Source: an uncultured Bacteroidales bacterium (GTDB lineage: Bacteria > Bacteroidota > Bacteroidia > Bacteroidales > Bacteroidaceae). Taken from it: a stretch of DNA of 64,000 bases. How positions within the stretch are numbered: position 1 is the stretch's first letter; each line of letters begins with the position of its first letter. Both the position numbers and the translations under genes were made by a program. The notes beneath the pieces were generated by a model. The model was not told the origin of the DNA. It did not search any database and saw only the letters and a list, made by a program, of their open reading frames with translations. Positions 7,917 to 17,669 of this stretch are shown one piece after another. The DNA lies in contig CALDKD010000035.1 of the NCBI GenBank assembly GCA_937898885.1, forward strand, positions 18,260 to 82,259, in the 5' to 3' direction.

Positions 7917-10900
7917 TCAGCGAACGGGCTTTATTACGTAAGTGTACTCATATGTGCCCGGGTGAAGCTTATAAGGCTCCAGAGGAGTAGCTCCCCAGCT
8001 GTTCTGGCAGGCAAGACCTGACTGGACCTTATCAATATGCACAACCGTAAGATTGCGCGGAGTAAGGTCACCTGAGTGCAGGTTATGCTTGTTCTGTCCC
8101 TCGTCCAGATCCTCTGTCAGATAATTCAGAGAAGACATTGACAACGGCTCGGTACCGTAGAACTCAAGTCCCTTTCCATCGGCATTCAGCACACGCCAGT
8201 AGCGTATCTCAGTCTTGTTCCCGGACTCCTGCGGACGGATATAGGGGAAGTACTGCTCCGCCACGCTCTCCTCATACAGGCCTATCCATTCCGACGAGTT
8301 GCGGTCTGAATAGTTCTCGTGAGGTCCCTTGCCGTAATACTCAATGCGGTCAAACTCCTTGTCAAGAACGAGTGTCATACCTACGCGCTGCAGGTCGGCC
8401 TTGCTGTTCTCAGCGTTCAGGCGCTGGGTAACCGCCAGAGTGCCGTCGGAATTGATTCTGTAAGATATATTCAGCTGCGCGTCAAGTCCGTTCAGGTCAT
8501 AGCTCACATCCACGCCCTTAGCCTTGCCGTCCTCGCGGACAATGTTGAAGGATGTCACGCGGTACTGCGGCTGCCTCCAGGCTCCAAGCCTGCGCTGAAG
8601 TCCTGCCCCATAGTCATTGTCAGTAGGAGCGCGCCAGAAATCACTCTTCAGGCTGTAGCCTTTCTTTGTGTACTGCTTGCCGTCAATGTCAATATAGTCA
8701 ATCCACCCCGAGCGCTTGTTGAATGTGTAGGCGGCGCCACCGGCCTCAATCACTACCCACGCGAGAGCCTCGTCAACACTGCAGTCATCCACGCCCGCAA
8801 TAATACTCTCCATAGTAGGGAATTCGTAGCCACGCACCTCAAACTGATCTCTCGCCACCGCATAGCCGGCCTTCAGGAGCGGCGCATCGGCCTTCAGACG
8901 GAACTCCACGTCCAGCAGAAGCTCCTTGCCGGCAGGAGCTGCCGCAATTGCCTTTGCCACAGAAGGCAACGTAACCTTGCGGGTTGCCTGAGCCGCTATC
9001 TGAGGCAGGCGCTCAGTACCCCCGGCCACGGAACGGCCGTCCGCGGTCAGAGTCCAGTAAAGCTCATATGCGGACAAGTCGGTGAAGAAATTCTCGTTGT
9101 AGATATTGAAGACACCCTTGGCAATGTCCACCGGTGTCATCCAGATGCTCTGATACTGCTGACGCACCTCGTATGCGTGCGGATTGTACCTGCGGTCAGG
9201 AGCTATCAGTCCGTTGCAGTTGAAGTTGCCGTCCGTGGCGGGATAACGGCCCGCATCACCGCCATACTGGAATATAGGCTTGCCGTCCTCATTCACTCCA
9301 TACACAGCCTGGTCCACGAAGTCCCAGATGAAACCGCCCTGAAGAGGCGCGCTGGAGCGGATGATATCCCAGTACTCCTTGAATCCGCCCTCGGAGTTAC
9401 CCATAGCGTGAGCATACTCGCACATAATGAACGGACGCTGGTTTCTGGGATTCTCCTCGTAATGCTGAAGCTCCCTGTAATCAGGATACATAGGGCAATA
9501 GATGTCGCAGTGGTCCGGAGCGTCCTTCGCGCCCTCATACTGAACCGGACGGGTTGGCTCATACTCCTTTATCCAATTATAGCAGGCCACAAAGTTCGGA
9601 CCATCGCCGGCCTCATTACCAAGTGACCAGAAGATAATGGACGGATGGTTCTTGAAGCTCTTCACGTTACGCTGGTTACGCTCCATATGGGCCTTGGCGA
9701 AAAGAGCGTTCCTGGCGAGTGAGCTTGCGCCATATCCCATTCCGTGGCTCTCAACGTCAGCCTCGGCCACAAGGTAGATGCCGTACTCGTCGCACAGGTC
9801 ATACCAGCGGGGATCATCAGGATAATGGCTGGTACGCACGGCGTTGATGTTCATCTCCTTCATAATGCGGATATCCTGAATCATACGCTCCACCGGAACC
9901 ACGTAGCCGCCTTCCGGATCCATCTCGTGACGGTCCGCGCCCTTAAAGAGTACAGGCTGTCCGTTCACCAGGACCTGGCTGTTCCTCATCTCTATCTTAC
10001 GGAAGCCCACTTTCTGAGGAATAACCTCCAGGACATTGCCTCCATCCATAAGTGAGGCATACAAAGTGTACAGATACGGAGTCTCGGCAGTCCACTTATA
10101 TGGATTCCTTACTGCAAGCACGCTCTTTGCGGCATTTCCGGCAACTACGGCCGACGCTTTCGCAACCTCCTTGCCGTCGGCGTCACGAAGTGACAGCGCC
10201 AGGCTCTTTCCATCGGCATTCACGAAAGTCAGAGACGCCTCAAGCGTACCGTTCCTGTACTGGGCATCCAGATCCGGAACAAGCCTGATGTCATCCACGG
10301 CGCTCTGCGGACGGGAGTACATATAGACCTCGCGGGCTATGCCGGTAAAACGCCAGAAATCCTGGTCCTCAAGCCACGAGCCGTCGCACCAGCGCATCAC
10401 CTGCATCGCCACGAGATTATCCTTTCCGGGCTCAACGAACTGAGTTATGTCAAACTCGGCCGCCATCTTGCTGTCCTCGCTGTAACCAACATACTTGCCG
10501 TTGATCCACAACGACAGGTTCGAGGTTGCCGAGCCAACGTGGATATAAATCTTACTGTCATTCCACGATGACGGTATTCTGAAGCTCTTGCGGTATGAGC
10601 CCACATAATTGTTACGCTCCTCAATGAAAGGAGGATTATTGGCGAACTGGTTTGTCCAGGGATACCCCACATTGGTATATATCCTGTCTCCATAGCCGTT
10701 CATCTCAAAAAGGCCCGGTACAGGAAAGCTGGTCCACTTGCTGTCATCAAAGCCTGTGGAGAAGAAGTTCTCCGGACGCTCGTTGGCATTCTCAACAAAG
10801 TTGAACTTCCAGTCGCCCTCAAGCGACAGGAATCTCACAGAGGCATCCTTGCCGCCCTTCTCAGCCAGGCTCATACTCTCATAAGCAAAGTAGGCCGACA

Positions 10901-11012
10901 CCATTTCCTTACGGTTCTCCTCGTTCACATTTGGATCAATCCACTTGGGCTGCTGGGCAGCGGAGACAAGGGTTGTGGCCAGCATCAGGCCAATAATTGA
11001 CATCCTTCTCAT
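7917..11012 (-). CDS. Secreted GH2 beta-galactosidase, LacZ type
   Basis: About 1031 aa from the ATG at 11012 (MRRMSIIGLML...), chosen because it begins a good signal peptide ending SAAQQ; a longer frame to 11087 places nonsense before the signal. It has the full five-domain LacZ layout: sugar-binding (about 40-235), Ig-like (about 240-340), TIM barrel (about 345-640), Ig-like domain 4, and the Bgal_small_N beta-sandwich (about 745-1028). The acid/base glutamate is in WSLGNEAGD (about E467) and the nucleophile in FIMCEYAHAMGNS (about E532). It hydrolyses beta-galactosides, probably oligosaccharides in the periplasm. The HD hydrolase is downstream in the same unit; the DUF6057-like gene diverges upstream. 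Confidence 0.93.
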   Translation of the reverse strand: MRRMSIIGLMLATTLVSAAQQPKWIDPNVNEENRKEMVSAYFAYESMSLAEKGGKDASVRFLSLEGDWKFNFVENANERPENFFSTGFDDSKWTSFPVPGLFEMNGYGDRIYTNVGYPWTNQFANNPPFIEERNNYVGSYRKSFRIPSSWNDSKIYIHVGSATSNLSLWINGKYVGYSEDSKMAAEFDITQFVEPGKDNLVAMQVMRWCDGSWLEDQDFWRFTGIAREVYMYSRPQSAVDDIRLVPDLDAQYRNGTLEASLTFVNADGKSLALSLRDADGKEVAKASAVVAGNAAKSVLAVRNPYKWTAETPYLYTLYASLMDGGNVLEVIPQKVGFRKIEMRNSQVLVNGQPVLFKGADRHEMDPEGGYVVPVERMIQDIRIMKEMNINAVRTSHYPDDPRWYDLCDEYGIYLVAEADVESHGMGYGASSLARNALFAKAHMERNQRNVKSFKNHPSIIFWSLGNEAGDGPNFVACYNWIKEYEPTRPVQYEGAKDAPDHCDIYCPMYPDYRELQHYEENPRNQRPFIMCEYAHAMGNSEGGFKEYWDIIRSSAPLQGGFIWDFVDQAVYGVNEDGKPIFQYGGDAGRYPATDGNFNCNGLIAPDRRYNPHAYEVRQQYQSIWMTPVDIAKGVFNIYNENFFTDLSAYELYWTLTADGRSVAGGTERLPQIAAQATRKVTLPSVAKAIAAAPAGKELLLDVEFRLKADAPLLKAGYAVARDQFEVRGYEFPTMESIIAGVDDCSVDEALAWVVIEAGGAAYTFNKRSGWIDYIDIDGKQYTKKGYSLKSDFWRAPTDNDYGAGLQRRLGAWRQPQYRVTSFNIVREDGKAKGVDVSYDLNGLDAQLNISYRINSDGTLAVTQRLNAENSKADLQRVGMTLVLDKEFDRIEYYGKGPHENYSDRNSSEWIGLYEESVAEQYFPYIRPQESGNKTEIRYWRVLNADGKGLEFYGTEPLSMSSLNYLTEDLDEGQNKHNLHSGDLTPRNLTVVHIDKVQSGLACQNSWGATPLEPYKLHPGTYEYTYVIKPVR

Positions 11013-11096
11013 CTTTTTATTTTTATCTGTTTTGATTTCTGGTGCTAATATAGTAAAAAAACCTCTACGGCTGCCGGATTTAATCAATTATTTGGG

Positions 11097-11104
11097 TAAC
11101 TTTG
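11097..11104 (+). promoter_or_regulatory. -7 box for the 11.1-15.7 kb operon
   Basis: TAACTTTG, a full match to TAnnTTTG, 24 bp before the ATG at 11129. No clear -33 TTG is seen at the standard distance. Confidence 0.5.
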
Positions 11105-11128
11105 CCTAGTAACAACTCTCGTAAGCAA

Positions 11129-13027
11129 ATGAACCGGAACAGAGAAGGACAGAACGGCGCGAAGCCCGCATTTTCAGATAAAAATCTTTTTTACATTTTA
11201 TTGGCGATATCAGCCGTGGTTATATGCGCGCTGCTGGCATTCCGCTGCGGCGACCTTCTCCTTAAGACGGGAGAGCGCTCACTGTTTCTCTCAACCAGCC
11301 TGTTCCTCAAGGACTGTATGAGATTCCCGGGAGGCCTGCTGACCTACATCGGCAGCTTCGCGTCGCAGTTCCTGTCCGTACCGGCGGCAGGCGCGATCCT
11401 CATCACATTATTGTGGGGCATCGTGGTGATACTGGCACGCCAGGCATTTCACCTCAAGTCGGGCTGGAGCCTGCTTGCCTTCATTCCGGCGGCGGCACTG
11501 ATAGCCGCCGATATGGATATGGGCTACCAGATATACGCGGTAAAGCTCAGCGGATGGTTCTTCACATCCGCACTCGGCTACATAGTCACCCTGCTGTCAT
11601 TCCTGCCGTACCGCAGGATTCATCAGCTTCCGTTAAGAATAGCGTATGTAGTCCTATGGACAGCCATCGGATATCCTCTGGCCGGTTTCTACGCATTGCT
11701 TGGCACAGCCGCCATGGCCGCGTCATCGCTCACACGGCAGGCCAGGGACTACATCTGCGCCGCGGCAGCCATTATCGCGATCATTGCATCTCCGTTGATA
11801 TGGGCAGGCCATTACACCACCGGACGCGCATCCGACGCATTTCTGGCGTGCCTGCCTCTGTTCCCCATGGACGGCCTCTATCTCAAGTATTGGATTCCAT
11901 ACATCATACTCCTATTGTACACGGTACTCGCCGCAGCCCCTCTCAAGCCGCTGCAGATAACCGGCAGCAAGGGGCTGGTGGTCCAGGCCGTCACATTCGC
12001 GTCATGCATACTGCTGGCGTATGTCTTCTGGTTCAAGGACGAGAACTTCAAGGCCGAGGTCAGGATGAGCAACGCCATTGACAGGCGCGACTGGAAAGCA
12101 GTCACCAAGATACACGCGGCCACCTCTGAGCGGCACAGGGAATCAGACAGGAAAGCATTTGAGAAGCACGATTACGACAACATCTATGCCCCGTCCAGAC
12201 TTATGGTCATGTACAAGGACCTGGCACTGCTCAAGCTTGGCATAGCCGGCTCGTCAGCATTCCGCTACAGCGACGGCAGCCGCTTGCCGAAATGCGAGGA
12301 GACCATATCCTCCGCAACCCAGGGCGGCAAGCAGCTCTATCTGAATTACGGCCTGCTCAACTGCTGTTACCACTGGTGCATAGAGGATGCGGTGGAATTC
12401 GGATGGAACGCGGAGTCACTCAAATTCGCCGTCAGCTCAGCGCTTTTATCCGGAGACTGGGACATTGCCGAAAAATACCTGGGCCAGCTTGACAACTCAC
12501 CTATGCATCGCAAATGGGCCGGGGAGCAGAGAAAATACCTTCGCCATCCGGAGCTGATAGCCAAATCCTCAGAGTACTCCCATATCATTCCACTCATTTG
12601 CAAGGCGGATTTCCTGGACAGCGATAAGGCATCGGTCGAGCTGTTCCTGCTCAAGTATTTCAAGAACTGCCGCCTGCCCGGCTCCACCCCGGAGTTCGAC
12701 GACGCAGCATTGTTATGGACGCTCCGCTCACAGGACATACCGTCATTCTGGAACCAGTTCTCCAACTGGATAAGCACACATAAAGGCTCAGACGTACCCG
12801 TACACTATCAGGAAGCCGCCTATATGTACGGCAACCTTGACAAGAGCGTGAGCATATCCGGACTGCCGTTCTCCCAGGATGTTGTAAAAAGCTACAACTC
12901 ATTCATGAAGTTCGCATCCCAGCACCCGTTCAGCAGCGAGAAAGAGGCCAGCCTCACCTACAACAGCCGTTTCGGAGACACCTTCTACTATTTTTACTAC
13001 TTCATACGCAACATACAAACATATTAA
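11129..13027 (+). CDS. Polytopic membrane protein, DUF6057-like
   Basis: 632 aa from the ATG at 11129; the frame upstream only offers a TTG at 11102. Residues about 20-300 contain some eight hydrophobic segments (for example NLFYILLAISAVVICALLAF and the AAAIIAIIASPLIWAG stretch), followed by a soluble helical C-terminal half of about 330 residues rich in YxxxL-type repeats that resembles a TPR-like solenoid. I place it with Bacteroidota DUF6057 proteins from overall layout and neighbours; function is unknown. It heads a plus-strand unit with a CxxCH lipoprotein (17 bp later) and a cell-wall amidase, which hints at an envelope role. Confidence 0.7.
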   Translation: MNRNREGQNGAKPAFSDKNLFYILLAISAVVICALLAFRCGDLLLKTGERSLFLSTSLFLKDCMRFPGGLLTYIGSFASQFLSVPAAGAILITLLWGIVVILARQAFHLKSGWSLLAFIPAAALIAADMDMGYQIYAVKLSGWFFTSALGYIVTLLSFLPYRRIHQLPLRIAYVVLWTAIGYPLAGFYALLGTAAMAASSLTRQARDYICAAAAIIAIIASPLIWAGHYTTGRASDAFLACLPLFPMDGLYLKYWIPYIILLLYTVLAAAPLKPLQITGSKGLVVQAVTFASCILLAYVFWFKDENFKAEVRMSNAIDRRDWKAVTKIHAATSERHRESDRKAFEKHDYDNIYAPSRLMVMYKDLALLKLGIAGSSAFRYSDGSRLPKCEETISSATQGGKQLYLNYGLLNCCYHWCIEDAVEFGWNAESLKFAVSSALLSGDWDIAEKYLGQLDNSPMHRKWAGEQRKYLRHPELIAKSSEYSHIIPLICKADFLDSDKASVELFLLKYFKNCRLPGSTPEFDDAALLWTLRSQDIPSFWNQFSNWISTHKGSDVPVHYQEAAYMYGNLDKSVSISGLPFSQDVVKSYNSFMKFASQHPFSSEKEASLTYNSRFGDTFYYFYYFIRNIQTY

Positions 13028-13044
13028 GAATCCGCTTTCAGGCT

Positions 13045-14541
13045 ATGAGAAGATTTCCTATCGCCATAATATCGCTTCTGCTGGCAGCCTGCTCAGCCCA
13101 GGTACCGTCAGAGTTCAGCAACGTGGCTGAGACTCCGGCCATCTGGCCAGACTATACCGATATAACCGTTCCATCCAACATCGCTCCTCTCAATTTCAGA
13201 ATAAACCAGGCAGGCGATGATTTCCGCACACGCCTCACCTCCGGTAAAGGCCAGGTAGTGCTAAAAGGAGAGAAAGCCTGTATGTCGGTAAAGGAATGGC
13301 GCTCGCTGACAGAGTCCGCCACGGACATCAAGGTTGAGGTATTTGTCCGTCAGGAAGGCAAATGGAGACTGTACAAGCCGTTTCTCATACATCAGGCCGA
13401 GCCTATTGACGAATACATATCCTACCGTCTTATTCCGCCATCGGCTGTCTCTTACGAGCAGCTAACCATCAACCAGCGCAATCTCACGGACTTCAAGGAG
13501 GATGTCATATACAGCAACGCCCTCATACAGAAGGACAGAAACGGGCAATGCATCAATTGCCATCACTACCGCAACTACAGGACCGACAATATGCAGTTCC
13601 ACGCGCGCCAGTACAAAGGCGGCACAGTCCTCATTCTGAACGGCGAGAAGCACAAGGTCAACCTCAAGACAGACTCCACCTTGTCAGCAGGCGTATATCC
13701 GGCCTGGCATCCCACACACGACTATATCGCCTACTCCACGAACCAGACCAAGCAGTCATTCCATATGACGGACAGGAACCACATTGAGGTTCTTGACCTG
13801 GCAAGCGACCTTATCCTATACGATATCAGGGAGAATTCCGTAAGCGTCATAGAGAACGACTCCGACCATTTTGAGTGTTTCCCGGCGTGGGCGCCCGACG
13901 GCAAGACACTGTATTACGTATCGGCCTTCCTTCCTGCCGCATATTCCGCCACACGCGAGGGCGAGCTCCTCAACAGCTACAAGTCGTTCCACTACGACCT
14001 CTACGCAAAGCCTTTTGACCCGGAGACCCGCAGCTGGGGCCCGTCCCGGAAGATTATTGACGCAGCCGCGATGAACAAGAGCATCACCCTGCCAAGAGTA
14101 TCGCCCGACGGCCGTTATCTGATGTTCACTATGGGAGAGTACGGAGTGTTCCACATCTGGCACACCGATGCCGACCTATATCTGCTGGACCTTCAGAGCG
14201 GGCAGATACGTTCCGCCAGCCAGATCAACAGCGACAATGTGGAGAGTTATCACTCCTGGTCCAGCAACGGCAAATGGGTCATCTTCAGCACCCGCAGGGA
14301 TGACGGAGGCTACACCAGACTCTATATCTCGCATTTCAACGGAGACGGTACTTTCACCAAGCCCTTTGCCCTTCCGCAGGAGGACCCCGACTTCGCGAAT
14401 CAGTTTATGCGCTCATACAACATTCCAGAGTTTATGATAGAGCCGGTGAGCACGACTCCACACGAGCTGGCCAGGTTCGTTGACAGCAACAATGCTGAGA
14501 GCGTCTCATTCTCACAGAAAAAAGAGCAGGCACCTAATTAA
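13045..14541 (+). CDS. TolB-like beta-propeller lipoprotein with a CxxCH motif
   Basis: 498 aa. The signal sequence ends in a lipobox (LLLAAC, Cys16), so it is a lipoprotein. Residues 169-173 are CINCH, a c-type haem attachment motif, in the setting NGQCINCHHYRNY. The second half holds PD40/TolB-type propeller blades (AGVYPAWHPTHDYIAYST, FPAWAPDGKTLYYVS, PRVSPDGRYLMF, YHSWSSNGKWVIFSTRRD). It may bind one haem or use the cysteines otherwise; electron transfer is inference only. It lies between a polytopic membrane protein and an amidase in one transcription unit. The family assignment to PD40 propellers is firm, the role is not. Confidence 0.75.
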   Translation: MRRFPIAIISLLLAACSAQVPSEFSNVAETPAIWPDYTDITVPSNIAPLNFRINQAGDDFRTRLTSGKGQVVLKGEKACMSVKEWRSLTESATDIKVEVFVRQEGKWRLYKPFLIHQAEPIDEYISYRLIPPSAVSYEQLTINQRNLTDFKEDVIYSNALIQKDRNGQCINCHHYRNYRTDNMQFHARQYKGGTVLILNGEKHKVNLKTDSTLSAGVYPAWHPTHDYIAYSTNQTKQSFHMTDRNHIEVLDLASDLILYDIRENSVSVIENDSDHFECFPAWAPDGKTLYYVSAFLPAAYSATREGELLNSYKSFHYDLYAKPFDPETRSWGPSRKIIDAAAMNKSITLPRVSPDGRYLMFTMGEYGVFHIWHTDADLYLLDLQSGQIRSASQINSDNVESYHSWSSNGKWVIFSTRRDDGGYTRLYISHFNGDGTFTKPFALPQEDPDFANQFMRSYNIPEFMIEPVSTTPHELARFVDSNNAESVSFSQKKEQAPN

Positions 14542-14553
14542 TAAATAATATAT

Positions 14554-15672
14554 ATGCGACTCCCTCACCTCATACCGGCAATTTGCCTCTGCGCGCTGTT
14601 ATCAATACCTGCCGTGGCAGAAGAGACATTCACCGTTGTCATAGATGCCGGACACGGCGGAAAAGACGCGGGAGCCATAAACGGCAAGAATCAGGAAAAG
14701 AATATCAACCTCAAGGTAGCCCTGAGGGCTGGAAGTCTGATAGAGAATAACTGCAAGGATGTAAAGGTCATATACACGCGCAAGACCGATGTGTTCGTTG
14801 AGTTGAACAAACGTGCCGACATCGCCAACAAGGCCAATGCAGACCTTTTCATATCAGTTCACACGAACGCGGCCAAAAGCACATCGGCATACGGAGCCGA
14901 GACATACCTGCTAGGAATTGAGGAGAACCGCACCAGCGCCAATCTCAGTGTGGCCGTCGAGGAGAACAAGGCCATCATTTACGAGAATGATTACCAGACT
15001 CAGTATGAGGGCTACGACCCCAACAGCACAGAAAGCCAGATAATTTTTGAGTTTATGCAGAACGAGTATCTCAAGGAAAGCCTGCAGATGGCAGGCCTCG
15101 TTCAGAAGGAGTTCACCGGTTATGCCAAACGTCGCGACAGAGGCGTTCATCAGGCCGGTTTCCTGGTACTCTGGCGAAACGCCATGCCAAGCATTCTGGT
15201 GGAGTTGGGATACATCTCAAACGCCAACGAGGTAAAATACCTTATCTCAGACAAGGGAATAGAGGAGCTGTCACAATGCATCTACAGGGCATTCAGCAAA
15301 TACCTGGATGATACCCGCAAGCAGAAGGCGCAGATATCCGCCGGCAAAGCCTCCTCCGGGAACGCCGCGACGACAAAGCCTTCAGCCTCAGCCCCAGCCT
15401 CAGACAGACCTGTATTCAAGATACAGTTCCTTACATCCCAGACAGAATTAAAGAGCGGAGACTCCAGGATAAAAGGAATGCCGAATGTGGAGTTCCGCAA
15501 AGATGGCAAACTGTACAAATATACAGCCGGCACTACGGACAACTATGACGAGGCAAAGAAAACTCTTAAGAAAATACAGGAAAAATACAAGGATGCCTTT
15601 ATTACAGCATTCAAGGGAGACGTCAGAATGAACCTCCAGGATGCCATAGACGAGTCTCGCAAACAACAGTGA
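14554..15672 (+). CDS. N-acetylmuramoyl-L-alanine amidase (Amidase_3)
   Basis: 372 aa with a signal peptide (about 1-22, AVAEE). The Amidase_3 zinc domain covers about 26-250: the first zinc ligand is in VVIDAGHGGKDAGA, the second His in SVHTNAA, and the catalytic glutamate in ILVELGYISN. It cleaves the amide between N-acetylmuramic acid and the stem peptide in peptidoglycan, typically during cell separation. A serine/alanine linker (about 260-290) leads to a C-terminal segment (FKIQFLTSQTELK ... YKYTAGTTDNYDEAKKTLKKIQEKYKDAFITAF) resembling a SPOR-type peptidoglycan-binding domain. Probably the last gene of the 11.1-15.7 kb unit. Confidence 0.93.
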   Translation: MRLPHLIPAICLCALLSIPAVAEETFTVVIDAGHGGKDAGAINGKNQEKNINLKVALRAGSLIENNCKDVKVIYTRKTDVFVELNKRADIANKANADLFISVHTNAAKSTSAYGAETYLLGIEENRTSANLSVAVEENKAIIYENDYQTQYEGYDPNSTESQIIFEFMQNEYLKESLQMAGLVQKEFTGYAKRRDRGVHQAGFLVLWRNAMPSILVELGYISNANEVKYLISDKGIEELSQCIYRAFSKYLDDTRKQKAQISAGKASSGNAATTKPSASAPASDRPVFKIQFLTSQTELKSGDSRIKGMPNVEFRKDGKLYKYTAGTTDNYDEAKKTLKKIQEKYKDAFITAFKGDVRMNLQDAIDESRKQQ

Positions 15673-15828
15673 AAATAGTCTTCAATTTAAAATCAGTCTA
15701 AATAACAGACAAAGTCCGGAACAGTGGCGGTATTGCGGCAAATATGTGCCAGAATCATCTGAAAAAGGCTATTTAACATTATGCGCAAGCCTTGCGCGTA
15801 CTTTAGATTTTCAGCCGTACGCAGCACG

Positions 15829-15837
15829 TTATCAACA
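15829..15837 (+). promoter_or_regulatory. DnaA-box-like site 1
   Basis: TTATCAACA, one mismatch to the consensus TTATCCACA, 172 bp before the dnaA start. Confidence 0.5.
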
Positions 15838-15943
15838 CCTTGCATAAAAGCAACACCTATTTTCAGCCCTAAAACAGAGGCTTTAGTAAAGTGTTGAAAA
15901 ATAATGCCTTATAAAAGGTTAAAATTCGGGTTCCGAGACACAC

Positions 15944-15974
15944 TTGCACGAATGAAATAAGATTGCCAACTTTG
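15944..15974 (+). promoter_or_regulatory. Putative dnaA promoter
   Basis: TTG at 15944-15946 and CAACTTTG at 15967-15974 (one mismatch to TAnnTTTG), 20 bases apart, 35 bp before the dnaA ATG. Confidence 0.45.
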
Positions 15975-16008
15975 CAATGTCAACAAGAGAGAACAAGGAC
16001 AAGACGAG

Positions 16009-17409
16009 ATGGACAGCAACAGACTTGAGCAGATTTGGAGCAAGTGCATGGAGGTAATCCGTGACAATGTCCCGCAGACCATTTACAATACCTGGTTTGC
16101 GGACATCAGGCCTCTCAAGCTGGAGAATGGCGAGCTCACCATTCAGGTACCCAGTCCTTTCGTATATGAGTATCTCGAGGAGAACTATCTTGACATTATG
16201 AAGATGGCCATCACACGGTATATCGGCGAGAACACACGTCTGATGTATAGTGTGATCACTGACAAGATCAACAACATTGAGGCTGAATACAGGTCTGTCA
16301 ACCACACCGTCCCCAATTATAAAGAGGTACGCAGTGCGGACAAGAATGCGCCCACTATACTTGACGCTCCGCTGGTGCAGGACCTTGACCCTATGCTGAA
16401 CCCGTCGTACAATTTCGACTCGTTCATAGAGGGTGCAAGCAACAAACTGCCCAGAATGGCCGCCGAGACGGTTTCAAAGAACCCGGGGCACACAACTTTC
16501 AATCCTCTTTTCATTTATGGTGAGTCCGGCGTCGGCAAGACACACCTTGCGAATGCGATCGGAATGAGGGTAAAGGAGATGTTTCCATCCAAGAGGGTAC
16601 TTTACCTATCAGCCCACCTGTTCTTTATGCAATATACAGACTCCGTAAAGAACAACACCACCAATGATTTCATCAACTTCTATCAGACAATAGACGTACT
16701 GATTATCGATGATATGCAGGAGATGGAGGCCTACACCAAGACACAGAACGTCTTCTTCCACATCTTCAATCACCTGCACCTTAACCAGAAGCAGCTCATC
16801 ATTACGAGCGACCGTCCTCCAAAGGAGCTCAAGTCTCTGGACGACCGTCTGATTACCCGCTTCAAGTGGGGTCTTGTGGCTGAGTTGGAAAGACCGGACT
16901 TCGAATTGAGAAAGCAGATTCTGCGTGACAAGACGCGCCGCGACGGAATCAGCCTGCCCGAGGATGTCATCTCCTACATCGCATCCAACATAACCGAGAA
17001 TGTCCGTGACCTTGAGGGCGTGATTATCTCGCTGCTGGCCTACTCCACCACATTCAACAAGGCAATCGACCTTGAGCTGGCAAAGGAGATTATCGGCAAG
17101 TCAACATACAACGAGGAGAAAGCCATCACCATGGACAGCATAATGGAAAAGGTATGCGCCTATTACGGACTCGACCCGGAATCCATCCAGACAAAGTCGC
17201 GTAAGCACGAGGTGGTACTCGCCCGTCAGATAAGCATGTATCTTGCCAAGAAGTACCTTGACCTCTCCACATCGAAGATTGGCATGTATGTCGGCAAGAG
17301 AGACCACGCCACAGTCCTGCATGCCTTCAGCGTAATCAAGGACCAGATGGACGTTGACAAGAATTTCCGCGCTGACATGGAGAACATCGAGCGCTCAATC
17401 AAGTGCTGA
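16009..17409 (+). CDS. dnaA: Chromosomal replication initiator DnaA
   Basis: 466 aa, normal length. DnaA binds DnaA boxes at oriC and, with ATP, melts the origin. Domain I (about 1-90, LEQIWSKCMEVI ... NTWFADIRPL) is followed by a linker, the AAA+ domain with Walker A GESGVGKT (171-178) and Walker B VLIIDDMQ (about 230-237), sensor residues in ITSDRPPKEL and LITRFKWGL, and domain IV with the box-recognition signature RDHATVLHA near the C-terminus. It has its own upstream region and a strong terminator downstream. DnaA-box-like sites lie on both sides, so the gene may flank the origin. Confidence 0.98.
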   Translation: MDSNRLEQIWSKCMEVIRDNVPQTIYNTWFADIRPLKLENGELTIQVPSPFVYEYLEENYLDIMKMAITRYIGENTRLMYSVITDKINNIEAEYRSVNHTVPNYKEVRSADKNAPTILDAPLVQDLDPMLNPSYNFDSFIEGASNKLPRMAAETVSKNPGHTTFNPLFIYGESGVGKTHLANAIGMRVKEMFPSKRVLYLSAHLFFMQYTDSVKNNTTNDFINFYQTIDVLIIDDMQEMEAYTKTQNVFFHIFNHLHLNQKQLIITSDRPPKELKSLDDRLITRFKWGLVAELERPDFELRKQILRDKTRRDGISLPEDVISYIASNITENVRDLEGVIISLLAYSTTFNKAIDLELAKEIIGKSTYNEEKAITMDSIMEKVCAYYGLDPESIQTKSRKHEVVLARQISMYLAKKYLDLSTSKIGMYVGKRDHATVLHAFSVIKDQMDVDKNFRADMENIERSIKC

Positions 17410-17444
17410 CAAGCCTCCCGGCCACACATCAAGACAATTTACCG

Positions 17445-17472
17445 ATCCGCCTGACGGCGGATTTAATTTTTC
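17445..17472 (+). terminator. Terminator of dnaA
   Basis: Perfect 7-bp stem ATCCGCC/GGCGGAT (17445-17451, 17456-17462) with loop TGAC, followed by TTAATTTTTC. Confidence 0.8.
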
Positions 17473-17476
17473 CACA
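17468..17476 (+). promoter_or_regulatory. DnaA-box-like site 2
   Basis: TTTTCCACA, one mismatch to TTATCCACA, just after the dnaA terminator stem. Confidence 0.35.
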
Positions 17477-17611
17477 GTCCCGTTTGTCATTTCCATCTTT
17501 TTCAACCGTCAGAATCAGCAATTTTACATTTTGGAAAACTTTTCGGCTTGCTCAAAATTACATTTGATTGATTTTACGAGTATTAGCATTTCAAAACGGA
17601 CAACTTTCAAT

Positions 17612-17620
17612 TGTTGATAA
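17612..17620 (-). promoter_or_regulatory. DnaA-box-like site 3
   Basis: The plus strand reads TGTTGATAA, i.e. TTATCAACA on the minus strand, identical to site 1, inside an AT-rich stretch. Confidence 0.45.
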
Positions 17621-17637
17621 CTATTTTTATGAAAATA

Positions 17638-17669
17638 TTTGCTCACATTGAAGCACATATTTAACTTTG
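17638..17669 (+). promoter_or_regulatory. nrdJ promoter
   Basis: TTTG at 17638-17641, 20-base spacer, TAACTTTG at 17662-17669: a textbook Bacteroidota -33/-7 pair, leaving a 5' leader of about 65 bases. Confidence 0.75.

Larger units (their letters stand above)
15673..16008. other. Intergenic region upstream of dnaA
   Basis: 336 bp without a supported gene. It holds a short hairpin (GCGCAA/TTGCGC, 15783-15797), a DnaA-box-like site at 15829-15837, a weaker one on the other strand at 15892-15900, and the putative dnaA promoter at 15944-15974. Confidence 0.6.

Noticed and set aside
8319..9626. 435-codon frame on the plus strand
   Set aside because: Antisense shadow of the LacZ-type gene, made open by codon bias.
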